Below, in pieces: positions 17,410 to 25,121 of a stretch of 64,000 nucleotides of DNA (position 1 is its first letter; each line of letters begins with the position of its first letter). The notes below the pieces were generated by a model. It had not been told where the DNA came from, did not search any database, and was given only the letters and a program-made list of their open reading frames with translations. This DNA comes from Chitinophaga sp. (GTDB taxonomy: Bacteria; Bacteroidota; Bacteroidia; Chitinophagales; Chitinophagaceae), in contig NZ_JAFAIX010000004.1 in the NCBI RefSeq assembly GCF_019236475.1, forward strand, positions 310,001-374,000, read 5' to 3'. The position numbers and the translations under genes are program-made.

Positions 17410-18012
17410 GTGCATGCAGTGCGCCACCCCGTTGAAACCTTAAAAGGGTTAGGACATATGCTTTCCCAAACACCAATCCAAAATGGGATTGATTACGCAT
17501 TAAATCTGTCTGCGCAGTATGGGAGTTCTGGTAGTGAGGCCTTCACAAAGTATGCGGTAGGTGCACACGCATTAACCGATATTGCAATGGCACTTTCACC
17601 TTTAAAGGAAGGAATCTTTGCTAAGGAAGGAGCTCTTGCTAAAAATCCATTTAATGGTCTCACATCCATAAATGAGATTGGTGCGGAGGGCGAAAAACTT
17701 ACTAGAGGAATTTTAGAAACACAATTTAAAGAAGCCGATATATTGGAACAGGTAAATATAAAAATGGATGGAGCTTCAATGATTGCTGACTTTGTAGTAG
17801 TCAAAGAAGGTAAGGTAGTAGGGGTATTTGAATCAAAAGTCAATGATAGTCGGTTAAGAAACGCACAAAAGTTATTTTTTAATGATGGTGATGTTGGGGG
17901 CTTGTCCGGTAAAAATGCTGGTCCATATAAAGGACTGAAAGTTGACCCTTCAAAAGTTAAGACTGGTGTATATAGATGGGATTCAAAATCTGCATCTTTT
18001 ATAATGTTATAA
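17410..18012 (+). CDS. Orphan RHS-type toxin tail, PD-(D/E)XK nuclease-like (cassette 3)
   Basis: 200 residues from a GTG at 17410; the homologous frame is open back to about 17356 (LVAGAGGAALNVAKGAVHAV), where it meets the primase remnant. It has no RHS core. The first half is the Gly/Ala-rich pretoxin linker (VRHPVETLKGLGHMLSQ, then SEAFTKYAVGAHALTDIAMA). The second half (GAEGEKLTRGILETQFKEAD, MIADFVVVKEGKVVGVFESK) has the spacing of a restriction-endonuclease-like active site, D...ESK. It may be a DNase tail. With no signal, core or start it should be silent. The immunity candidate follows 10 bases later. Confidence 0.6.
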   Translation: MHAVRHPVETLKGLGHMLSQTPIQNGIDYALNLSAQYGSSGSEAFTKYAVGAHALTDIAMALSPLKEGIFAKEGALAKNPFNGLTSINEIGAEGEKLTRGILETQFKEADILEQVNIKMDGASMIADFVVVKEGKVVGVFESKVNDSRLRNAQKLFFNDGDVGGLSGKNAGPYKGLKVDPSKVKTGVYRWDSKSASFIML

Positions 18013-18022
18013 ATAAGAAGTA

Positions 18023-18712
18023 ATGACGCAAAAAGAAGTTTTACGAAAGCTAATAGATTTACTTACAACTGAGTTGAAGGCATTTGAATTTGAACCTTCA
18101 TATAAAGAACAAGGATTTATCAAAAGAACAAGCACTAATATTTTTTCATATCAGTTTCTTGTTTATAATAGAACTATAATCAAGACAGGAGAAAAAGGTT
18201 TTCTAATTGAGCCATATATATGGATTAATGTAAAAGCAATAGAAAAAATTTATAAAGAGATAACGTTAAATACAGAGCTTAAAACCGATACCAATTTTAT
18301 AACTATCGGGAATAGTATTGCAAATATCATTGCAAATCCCGATGGATTATATGAAAATAGGAATAGAAGCCTTGACCTGCGTATATATGAAGAAGAACAT
18401 ATTTCATTGGTGGCAGAACAATTAATAAGAAAATTTAAAGAAGTTGCTTTCCCTTATTGTCTGAATAATTCAACCGTGGCTATGGTTGATAAAATTATTA
18501 ATGCGAGGCCCAATGAATATAAAGTACATATGTCAAATGATAACTATCGTATTTTAAAAGGCATTATAGCGGCAAAGCTCAATAATAATCCTCAGTTGCA
18601 AGAACTCATAGGCATATATGAAAAGCAAATAATAGATCGGGATATGTATAATGTTACAGATGAAATGAGCCGGTTAAAAGATATTCTACCGAGGATAGAA
18701 GGTAATTCTTAG
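18023..18712 (+). CDS. Probable immunity protein of cassette 3
   Basis: 229 residues, 10 bases after the cassette-3 tail. The family is not recognised. No signal peptide or membrane span; mostly alpha/beta with Lys, Glu, Ile and Asn in excess. Visible stretches are LRKLIDLLTTELKAFEFEPS, FLIEPYIWINVKAIEKIYKE and NSIANIIANPDGLYENRNR. The coding sequence is clearly richer in A and T than the RHS genes around it, which suggests a separate origin. Immunity is inferred from position between the toxin tail and the cassette terminator at 18755. Confidence 0.6.
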   Translation: MTQKEVLRKLIDLLTTELKAFEFEPSYKEQGFIKRTSTNIFSYQFLVYNRTIIKTGEKGFLIEPYIWINVKAIEKIYKEITLNTELKTDTNFITIGNSIANIIANPDGLYENRNRSLDLRIYEEEHISLVAEQLIRKFKEVAFPYCLNNSTVAMVDKIINARPNEYKVHMSNDNYRILKGIIAAKLNNNPQLQELIGIYEKQIIDRDMYNVTDEMSRLKDILPRIEGNS

Positions 18713-18754
18713 TTCTTGGCATGAAGACCAAAGAATTAATTAAGTGAATCATTG

Positions 18755-18780
18755 AAAGCCGCGGCCCTGCGGCTTTTTTT
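18755..18780 (+). terminator. Terminator closing cassette 3
   Basis: Stem AAAGCCGC (18755-18762) with GCGGCTTT (18769-18776), loop GGCCCT, followed by T residues to 18780. RHS-core homology of cassette 4 begins directly after the T run. Confidence 0.8.
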
Positions 18781-18864
18781 GTAAATGTAAGATCTCCAGT
18801 AGGTACAAGTGGATATTCGGCCATAGGTTCCAATAACCTCTCTACTAATTTCAGTAGTTCAGAT

Positions 18865-20184
18865 ATGCGTCATCTGATAGAGAAAGATAACAGCCATAAT
18901 CTGCCAGACAAGCCTAGGGCATATATCACTTTCGCGACCTTCGATGATCAGTTCAAACTGGTAGATAATAATAGTGGTTCGCGCCAGGTACAGGGTGCTC
19001 CTGATGTAGTTCAGACCCTCGGTGCGGACAATATCATCCTAAAGAAAAGTGGATTTGTTTATATTTATACAACGATTGAGAGTAATGAAGATGTATACTT
19101 CGATAACCTGGTAATTACTCATGGCAGCGGGCCGTTGTTGGAAGAGTCGCATTATTATCCGTTTGGGTTGACGATGGCGGGGATATCTTCCAATGCGTTG
19201 AAGGGGAGTAACTATGCGGAGAACCGTATGAAATACAATGGGAAAGAACTACAAAGTAGGGAGTTCGGAGATGGCTCAGGACTGGAGTGGTATGACTATG
19301 GAGCCAGAATGTATGATGCGCAGATAGGGAGATGGCATGTTGTAGATCCGTCAACTGAAAAGAGCTTTGGTTTGTCACCTTATAGATATGGATTTAATAA
19401 TCCGGTTAGATATATTGATCCTAATGGAGCCTATGAAACAGATGGACATTTTTGGACAGTTTATCTAATGGCAACAATGATGGGTAGTAAGTATGCCTTT
19501 AATATCGCACATCATACCGAACGATGGGATAATAGAATGTATGCGAATGGAGATGCCTATGCAGAGAATCCTTCATGGATGGATCCTACATATCAAAGAG
19601 CCGTTCACGCCTTGACGGGAGGTTCTTCAACTTATGAGAGAATGAAATCAGCGGATATGGTGGAAGATGCTAAAACAACATTAACTCTTGGTTTGGCATT
19701 GCATAGATTAGGCGATAGTTATGCACACACGAGGCTAGACGATCCCAACACCATGTATAGTACTGGCCATGGACATGCCTTTGAAGGGGAAGGAGGGCAT
19801 GCTCCTGATAAAATTGCTAATAGACCAGGTTTGTATAAGACTTATGCAAGTCACTTATCCAGCGCCTTGGGAAAGAGTTTAAACTTTAAGGGCAAGATTG
19901 ATATGTTTACATTTAATTACGTTGCAGATTCAAGAGGCAGTACAGAGCAAAATAGTGCAATTTTTGAAACCGAGATACGAATTAGAGAAGAAGTAGGTTC
20001 ATTTAGTGTAGCAGGGAATCAAGTAGGGGCAATTAATGATTATATTAGTGAAAGCAATGGACATTTTGGAAGAAATGTTCAGGCTAATGCGGTCTATACT
20101 AACGTAGATGTTTATAACAAGAATGATGATGGAGAATGGGTTAAAACAAAATCTGAAAGACGAACATTTGTAACTGTTAAGTAA
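18865..20184 (+). CDS. Orphan RHS core with possible metal-dependent toxin tail (cassette 4)
   Basis: 439 residues from the ATG at 18865; the frame and RHS homology run back to 18781, right at the preceding terminator. The RHS core is intact (YITFATFDDQFKLV, HYYPFGLTMAGISSNALKG, YDYGARMYDAQIGRWHVVD, NNPVRYIDPNGAYE). The tail of about 240 residues is unlike the others and has spaced His/Asp motifs (YAFNIAHHTERWDN, LALHRLGDSYAHT, STGHGHAFEGEGGHAPDKI). These recall zinc-dependent phospholipase C or Het-C-like domains, a suggestion only. It has no signal peptide or YD shell, so it is a displaced C-terminus. The stop overlaps the start of the immunity candidate by one base. Confidence 0.68.
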   Translation: MRHLIEKDNSHNLPDKPRAYITFATFDDQFKLVDNNSGSRQVQGAPDVVQTLGADNIILKKSGFVYIYTTIESNEDVYFDNLVITHGSGPLLEESHYYPFGLTMAGISSNALKGSNYAENRMKYNGKELQSREFGDGSGLEWYDYGARMYDAQIGRWHVVDPSTEKSFGLSPYRYGFNNPVRYIDPNGAYETDGHFWTVYLMATMMGSKYAFNIAHHTERWDNRMYANGDAYAENPSWMDPTYQRAVHALTGGSSTYERMKSADMVEDAKTTLTLGLALHRLGDSYAHTRLDDPNTMYSTGHGHAFEGEGGHAPDKIANRPGLYKTYASHLSSALGKSLNFKGKIDMFTFNYVADSRGSTEQNSAIFETEIRIREEVGSFSVAGNQVGAINDYISESNGHFGRNVQANAVYTNVDVYNKNDDGEWVKTKSERRTFVTVK

Positions 20185-20522
20185 TGAAAGCTTCTGCAAA
20201 ATTTATATCAATATACTATGCATGCTGCCTGTTGGTAGTAATAGGTATTAAGTATTTTTTTAATTTTTTTTCAACTGAGATATTTTCTTATTTATTATGG
20301 TTTTACATTGAAGGATTATTATTGGGGCTAATATTATATCCACTGATAAGTATACTTGTCGAAAGATTATCAATCGGGCATGCTGCGAAGATTGTTATAG
20401 ATGGATTGATATGCATGATTTTACTTAACCTTGTTTCTTTGATATCTGATCATCGAATTTTGACAATAGATTTAATAAGAAATATAAAAAAAGGGATTAG
20501 CTGCATGATAATAATCTGCTGA
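20184..20522 (+). CDS. Membrane immunity candidate of cassette 4, probably frameshifted near its end
   Basis: 112 residues with about three membrane helices (FISIYYACCLLVVIGIKYFF, SYLLWFYIEGLLLGLILYPL, IVIDGLICMILLNLVSLISD). It starts by TAATG coupling with the cassette-4 toxin. The frame ends abruptly at 20522. In the +2 frame just after it a fourth hydrophobic helix and basic end are coded (IHFISLFGFVLIICLVNRNK, stop near 20600). A stop at 20498 in that frame places a frameshift between about 20501 and 20521. A membrane immunity protein would suit a toxin acting on membranes or in the periplasm. Family unknown. Confidence 0.55.
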   Translation: MKASAKFISIYYACCLLVVIGIKYFFNFFSTEIFSYLLWFYIEGLLLGLILYPLISILVERLSIGHAAKIVIDGLICMILLNLVSLISDHRILTIDLIRNIKKGISCMIIIC

Positions 20523-20608
20523 TACATTTTATCTCGCTATTTGGCTTTGTATTGATTATTTGTTTAGTTAACCGAAATAAGCTAAGACCAAAAGCATAAT
20601 AAAATAGA

Positions 20609-20635
20609 AAAGCCGCACTTATCTGCGGTTTTTTT
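20609..20635 (+). terminator. Terminator closing cassette 4
   Basis: AAAGCCGCA (20609-20617) pairs with TGCGGTTTT (20624-20632) with one G-T wobble, then more T residues. Same CCGC/GCGG core as the other cassette hairpins. Confidence 0.7.
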
Positions 20636-20802
20636 ATTGCAATACGTTTTTGATTTTTATGGAGTAGTTATAGGACAGTGCTAAGAGGGGTAGATGCTTT
20701 AAGGAGTTAAGTCGTTCAGGACTTTTTACTACCCTCTTTCTTGGAGGTACAATCAGTGCCATACTTTTGAACCGCGTCTCACCCTATTGCTATCTCTAAC
20801 AT

Positions 20803-21378
20803 TTAATCGGTCTTTATCCGCCAAAATTCATCTCCCCAGTTTTTATATAGTTGATCATAGCTGCTAATAAATGCCGGCGGATCGTTGGGGTCATATATCA
20901 TGGTAAGTCCTCGTACGAGCTCAAATATATTATCACAGATATCATCATATTCCTGCGGCCAGTCCCATCGTACGCGAAAAATTCGGTCATTATTTTCTTC
21001 CCTGGTACCAACGAACAGTCCTCCGCCCATACCAATCCCTCCAATCCTGAAAAAGCCAAATTTTTGCCATTCCACTTCTGTAGCAAAGCAATTTTTATGA
21101 GTTCTTAGGGCATATTCTATGTTATCTAAAAGCAGGTGCAATCTGTTTTCCTCGTCATCGTATAGTGGGAGGTAGGCGATGTCTCCAGTATACCGGTATT
21201 GGTCCAAATGGGGGACGTAATATTGATCGGTAAAAGGCGGATAATCATCGAGATGGAAGGTGGATGCAAATAGCTTGTATAATGGCGGTAGTTGGATGTT
21301 GTATTGTGCCTCTAATGCGGCAATATCAATACGGTCATCATGTCTGCGTGTTTTAAATAACTCGAATCCTGCTTTCAT
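20803..21378 (-). CDS. SMI1/KNR4 (SUKH) family protein
   Basis: 191 residues. The N-terminal part (IAALEAQYNIQLPPLYKLFA) is the standard SUKH opening, in which a helix is followed by a short L-P-x-x-Y/F motif. The middle has GGIGMGGGLFVGT and RVRWDWPQEYDDICDN, fitting the sheet with a trailing acidic end. In bacteria many SUKH proteins are immunity proteins of polymorphic toxins, and this one lies right beside the RHS island, so immunity against a lost or distant nuclease toxin is likely. It has no signal peptide. It shares a hairpin region with the lipoprotein gene that ends downstream on the same strand. Confidence 0.75.
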   Translation of the reverse strand: MKAGFELFKTRRHDDRIDIAALEAQYNIQLPPLYKLFASTFHLDDYPPFTDQYYVPHLDQYRYTGDIAYLPLYDDEENRLHLLLDNIEYALRTHKNCFATEVEWQKFGFFRIGGIGMGGGLFVGTREENNDRIFRVRWDWPQEYDDICDNIFELVRGLTMIYDPNDPPAFISSYDQLYKNWGDEFWRIKTD

Positions 21379-21401
21379 TCAATTCACTGGATAAAAAGAA
21401 A

Positions 21402-21428
21402 CTGCGCACCTTTAAACAAGGTGCGCAG
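21402..21428 (-). terminator. Intrinsic terminator after the YD-like lipoprotein gene
   Basis: Arms CTGCGCACCT (21402-21411) and AGGTGCGCAG (21419-21428) pair perfectly around a 7-base loop. On the minus strand it is followed by TTTCTTTTTAT. It lies 5 bases past the lipoprotein stop. Confidence 0.8.
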
Positions 21429-21432
21429 CCAA

Positions 21433-22317
21433 TTATTTTTTGTATTCAAAGATACGATCGGCACTACTGCCAGGGAATAACACCATACCAAATAGGGTGC
21501 TATTGCCAGCATCAGGATAGCAATTACCGTTGTATTTATAAGAAAAGCCAGTTGTATAGGGAGTAGTCATGCCAGAGGAAGAATAAGTTAACGTCGCATC
21601 TGTTACGTTATGTGCGCCCATCAGCTTGAGGATATTGAGTTCCCAGGTGTCTAAATCCATGAAATAGCAATGGATAGCCAGCGACGCAAATGGATTTTTC
21701 CGGTCATCATATTTGAAGGTGTAGGCAGTTACTTTAGCGTAAGGTCCTGTTTGGTTCCAAGGCGTTTCGTACAATACTACATCGGCAGTATTTTTACTAT
21801 CATCGTAGGTAGTTTGATAATAGTAACCATGCTCCATTCCATTAGCATCCTTATTGCCCCAACTACCAGATTTAATCACCCTGCCTGATGCATCATATTG
21901 AAAGATACCACGTCCTTTCTTCTGGGAGTAGATGGTATCAATCCGACCGGCCTGGTTGTAATGATAGGTTAAGGTATCTGGTATGTTATCGTAGCCGGAA
22001 AGAACAGTACTGCCTGTTATTTTATTGTTGGCATCATAGCGGAGAGATATTTTTTGCTCTTCGTGAAAGAACTGGCCCATATTGATATTGCTGACTTTCC
22101 CAGCGGCATCATAGCTGATGATCACCGTTTCATTGTCATTAGAAGGGTTATACATCTTGGTAACATTCATCTTCACATTGTTACAGGAATTGTTGCCACC
22201 GCCCGTAGGAGGAGTAGTTGGATTGGTAGGGTCATTGGGTTTTGACATTTCTTTGGAACAACTGAACATAAATGCGCCTAAGCATAATGCTACTCCAATG
22301 GGGATTAGTTTTTTCAT
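21433..22317 (-). CDS. Surface lipoprotein with YD-like repeats
   Basis: 294 residues. A lipoprotein signal ends in FMFSC (Cys20). A Pro/Thr/Gly linker follows (DPTNPTTPPTGGG), and then strands with repeated Y-D-x-x-G-K/R (VIISYDAAGKVSNI, LRYDANNKITGS, YHYNQAGRIDTI, FQYDASGRVIKSG). These resemble single YD repeats and the DUF4595-type lipoproteins of Bacteroidota. It probably sits on the outer membrane; a binding role is inferred. Its location close to the RHS island may be chance, since the class is common in this phylum. Confidence 0.7.
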   Translation of the reverse strand: MKKLIPIGVALCLGAFMFSCSKEMSKPNDPTNPTTPPTGGGNNSCNNVKMNVTKMYNPSNDNETVIISYDAAGKVSNINMGQFFHEEQKISLRYDANNKITGSTVLSGYDNIPDTLTYHYNQAGRIDTIYSQKKGRGIFQYDASGRVIKSGSWGNKDANGMEHGYYYQTTYDDSKNTADVVLYETPWNQTGPYAKVTAYTFKYDDRKNPFASLAIHCYFMDLDTWELNILKLMGAHNVTDATLTYSSSGMTTPYTTGFSYKYNGNCYPDAGNSTLFGMVLFPGSSADRIFEYKK

Positions 22318-22622
22318 GGATCAGGTATAGGTGTTTGAAATTATGCCCAAAGATAGGGACAGTAGGAGATATATGGAATTTTTCTTCCTATAAAAAGGCT
22401 ATTTAAACGAACATTTTAAGAGCTCGAAAAGTTGATTAGGTAGAAATGGGCTATTTAAGGTAATGCGTAAAATTTGGTACCTTCATGGGCTATTAAGGGC
22501 ATTTGTGTAAACGGACTGATCTAAGCATAGCGAATGCTTAATACCTGCTGTAATTTAACAACAGTGGTAGCAGCAAATTACTTTTATACTTCAGTTAATT
22601 CTCAACATATAAAACATACTTT
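22318..22622. other. Divergent intergenic region with three short direct repeats
   Basis: 305 bases between the lipoprotein gene (-) and the YCII gene (+). Three imperfect copies of GGCTATTTAAG are present (about 22397, 22449 and 22487), spaced 52 and 38 bases. A TACCTTCA sequence (about 22478) could be a -7 box for the YCII gene. No coding sequence was recognised. Confidence 0.4.
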
Positions 22623-23009
22623 ATGGCAAGTGAATTTATGTTGTATATACGGAATGCAGGCGATGCAAAAGCCAGCCTTACAGCCGATGAGCATCTGAAA
22701 TTTATTAAACAATGCGAGGTGTATATCGAGCATTTAAAGTCTAAGGGAAAACTAATAGCGGCACAACCACTCCTACGAGAAGGTTGCGTTATTTCGAGAA
22801 CAAATAATGACTGGCATACTGCTATTATTGACCCTGCAAAAGAAATACAAGTAGGCTATTATCATATCCAGGCGGATAGCGTTGACGAGGCAATTGAAAT
22901 TGCTATGCAAAATCCTGAATTTGCATTTGTACCCTCTGCAAGTATTGAGATAAGACCTATAAAAACAAAAGAAGCACAAACAAATTTTATTTATCCAAAA
23001 GGATCATGA
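22623..23009 (+). CDS. YCII-related domain protein
   Basis: 128 residues with the YCII fold pattern: FMLYIRNAGDAKASLTADEH, then EVYIEHLKSKGKLIAAQPL, and VGYYHIQADSVDEAIEIAMQ and a C-terminal strand with IEIRPI. These small ferredoxin-like proteins are often found with ECF sigma factors in Bacteroidota and Actinobacteria; an enzyme role (dehydrochlorinase-like) is proposed for some but not shown here. The stop overlaps the ATG of the acetyltransferase remnant (ATGA), so the two were once a coupled pair. Confidence 0.8.
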   Translation: MASEFMLYIRNAGDAKASLTADEHLKFIKQCEVYIEHLKSKGKLIAAQPLLREGCVISRTNNDWHTAIIDPAKEIQVGYYHIQADSVDEAIEIAMQNPEFAFVPSASIEIRPIKTKEAQTNFIYPKGS

Positions 23010-23351
23010 GCAATAGTCAACATAACATAAGCAATACACCAGAAATTCAGACCACATGTTTGATTTTGCGTAGAGTTTCTGAAAACGATGTGGACGCACT
23101 TTTTAATATCATTAATGACGAAGATGTAAATACATTTCTCCCTTTATTTCCCTTTGAAACAAAAGCGGAAGCAACGCATTATTTTACAAGAAAAATATTT
23201 AAAGACTTATAAAACACCTGTTGGTTTCCGATATGCCATTTGCTTGAAAACGGATAATTTACCGATAGGATATGTGAATGTTAGTGAAGACGGAGGACGA
23301 TGTGTAGATGAATGGTGGCGCCTTGTATTGACATTGAACGCAATTAAGTAA
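23006..23351 (+). pseudogene. GNAT acetyltransferase remnant (frameshift and C-terminal truncation)
   Basis: The first frame codes 68 residues (EIQTTCLILRRVSENDVDAL, FLPLFPFETKAEATHYF) and stops at 23212. The neighbouring frame goes on with KTYKTPVGFRYAICLKTDNL then IGYVNVS, which completes the first half of a GNAT domain. Removing one base of GACTTATAAAA near 23204-23210 would join them. After IGYVNVSEDGG the homology ends; the acetyl-CoA binding loop and the rest are missing. It is therefore broken twice. It was translationally coupled to the YCII gene. Confidence 0.75.
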
Positions 23352-23370
23352 CTTTTAACAAGTGTTTTCC

Positions 23371-23378
23371 TACCTTTG
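23371..23378 (+). promoter_or_regulatory. Candidate -7 element of the ECF sigma operon
   Basis: TACCTTTG fits TAnnTTTG and ends 21 bases before the ATG of the sigma factor. No TTG is seen at the expected -33 distance. Confidence 0.4.
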
Positions 23379-23399
23379 CCGCTGAAGCTATTCCCTTAC

Positions 23400-23966
23400 A
23401 TGTCTACACCTATTCTTCAACAAACGCCGGATATTGAGTTGTGGCAGCTTGTCCGGAAGGGCGATCTACAAGCTTACGGAGAAATATACGAACGATACTG
23501 GGAAACCCTGTATGAAAGCGCTTATTGGCGTTTGTACGACAAATCCGCCGCCAAAGATATTGTACAAGAGGTATTTATTTTCTGTTGGCAGAAAAGAGAA
23601 CAGATACAAATCACGGAATCTGTAGCAGCTTATCTTCGTATAGCTGTTAAGTTTAGAGTATTGAACCACTTGAAATCGGAACAAGCCAGGGAGAAGTACC
23701 GTCTGCTGGCAGGCCGAGAACTGCCGGAAATCACCCATTCAACGGAGGAGTCTATCGCTAGCGCTGATTTACAGGCCAGTTACCAAAGGGAACTGCAACG
23801 GCTACCCGAAAAAATGCGACAGTTGTTCATCGATAGCCGAGACCATGGCCTTTCTGTCCGTGAAATTGCCGAAAAACACGCTCTTTCAGAGCAAACCGTT
23901 AAAAACCAGCTTTCCACCGCACTTAAAAAATTGCGGGCAGGACTGGGAAATTTCCTTTTTGATTAA
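23400..23966 (+). CDS. ECF-type RNA polymerase sigma factor
   Basis: 188 residues from the ATG at 23400; an earlier GTG-type start in the same frame lies across the likely promoter and is unlikely. Region 2 includes FREQ-type spacing with AYGEIYERYWETLYESAYWR and DIVQEVFIFCWQKRE. Region 4 has LPEKMRQLFIDSRDHGLSVR and the helix-turn-helix IAEKHALSEQTVKNQLSTAL. This is the Bacteroidota RpoE-like/sigma-70 group paired with FecR. The FecR-type gene follows after 59 bases, and then an STN-bearing TonB receptor, so the sigma factor should be freed when the receptor binds its ligand and should then transcribe this operon. Confidence 0.92.
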   Translation: MSTPILQQTPDIELWQLVRKGDLQAYGEIYERYWETLYESAYWRLYDKSAAKDIVQEVFIFCWQKREQIQITESVAAYLRIAVKFRVLNHLKSEQAREKYRLLAGRELPEITHSTEESIASADLQASYQRELQRLPEKMRQLFIDSRDHGLSVREIAEKHALSEQTVKNQLSTALKKLRAGLGNFLFD

Positions 23967-24025
23967 TTTTTTTTCTTCCACATAGTACTACCGGTATTTG
24001 AGGATTGTCTATTAAACAACAGCAT

Positions 24026-25039
24026 ATGAGTCATCCTGATCAACACACCATCGATCTGCTGCTTGAAAAGCACGCGCTCGGCACGCTGACGAGCGAAGAA
24101 AACGCTGTCCTAGAAAGATGGTATGCGGCATTTCCTGCGGATGATCATGTGTTTGACGATGCCACTGAGCGGAAGGAGATAGGGGCATCCATGAAAGTAG
24201 GGATTTTCGCTGCTATTCAGGCAGAAATGGAACCTGTACCTCCTAGTGAACCTGTACTATCCGAACCGATGCCGGAGAAAAGGCCTATCCGGCGTATGTA
24301 TGGACGCGTAGCTGCGGCTATCCTAGTGCTGATCGCAACAGGTGGTTTGATGTACCTTTTCAAAGGAGATACCGAACCGCAGTCTTATACAGAAGTAACC
24401 GCTCCTGCAGGCAGGAATATGTATTACATGAAACTACCAGATGGCTCTGCTATTTGGATGGAACCAGGGTCTAGGTTACGTTATGCTAATCACTTCGGGA
24501 AGAAAAGCCGAGATGTACAAATCGTCGACGGTCTCGCTCACTTCTCCGTGGCGCCAGGCGCATCACATCCTTTTATCGTCAGTACGGATGCGGGTGTACA
24601 GGCAAAAGTATTGGGAACAGAATTCAGTGTGAAAGCCTACCATGGTTTAGCGTTTATACAAGTAAATGTGGAATCCGGTATGGTCCAGGTGTCCGATAGC
24701 AACCAGGTACTAGGGGTACTGAAAGCTGGCCAAGAGGTCATATACCAGTTGGCAACGCAGACGGCTACACGTAATGAAGGTATTCAGCAGGACGATACCT
24801 GGCGTCAAGGAGGTCTCACGTTGCAAAACGTGTCCTTTGCCGAAGTGGTGCGAATGCTGCAAAACCGTTACCAAGTGGAGGTAGTGTATGATAGAGAGAT
24901 GATGTCTCCCTACCGTTTCAACCTCCAGATAGACAAAAATACGCCGCTGGAGGAAGTAATGGAAATGCTGAAAGACTTAAGTGGCATGACTTATACGCTT
25001 AGTAATGGCCGGGTAACTATCTCCGGCATACAACAATAA
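24026..25039 (+). CDS. FecR-type anti-sigma factor
   Basis: 337 residues from the ATG at 24026. An N-terminal cytoplasmic helical region (HTIDLLLEKHALGTLTSEEN) binds the sigma factor in this family. One membrane span follows at about 91-110 (GRVAAAILVLIATGGLMYLF). The FecR domain is seen in YTEVTAPAGRNMYYMKLPDG, FSVAPGASHPFIVSTDAGV, VLGTEFSVKAY and VESGMVQVSD. The C-terminal DUF4974-type domain (SFAEVVRMLQNRYQVEVVYD) contacts the STN domain of the receptor. It transmits the surface signal from the TonB receptor to the sigma factor encoded just upstream. Confidence 0.92.
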   Translation: MSHPDQHTIDLLLEKHALGTLTSEENAVLERWYAAFPADDHVFDDATERKEIGASMKVGIFAAIQAEMEPVPPSEPVLSEPMPEKRPIRRMYGRVAAAILVLIATGGLMYLFKGDTEPQSYTEVTAPAGRNMYYMKLPDGSAIWMEPGSRLRYANHFGKKSRDVQIVDGLAHFSVAPGASHPFIVSTDAGVQAKVLGTEFSVKAYHGLAFIQVNVESGMVQVSDSNQVLGVLKAGQEVIYQLATQTATRNEGIQQDDTWRQGGLTLQNVSFAEVVRMLQNRYQVEVVYDREMMSPYRFNLQIDKNTPLEEVMEMLKDLSGMTYTLSNGRVTISGIQQ

Positions 25040-25121
25040 TCACTTACCATAGGATCAAACCCTATCAACGGCTGCAATTGCGGCAGGGGATAACTATGCC
25101 TTTAAAAAATGAAATCGCGCA

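Noticed and set aside
17081-17500. Minus-strand frame with Ser/Leu-rich sequence across the primase-toxin junction
   Set aside because: Both plus-strand fragments it covers show clear family motifs; the minus frame is a low-complexity shadow.
6781-20640. tRNA-anchored integrative element covering the RHS island
   Set aside because: No integrase, no conjugation genes and no repeat of the tRNA 3' end were noticed; kept only as a possibility in the tRNA finding.
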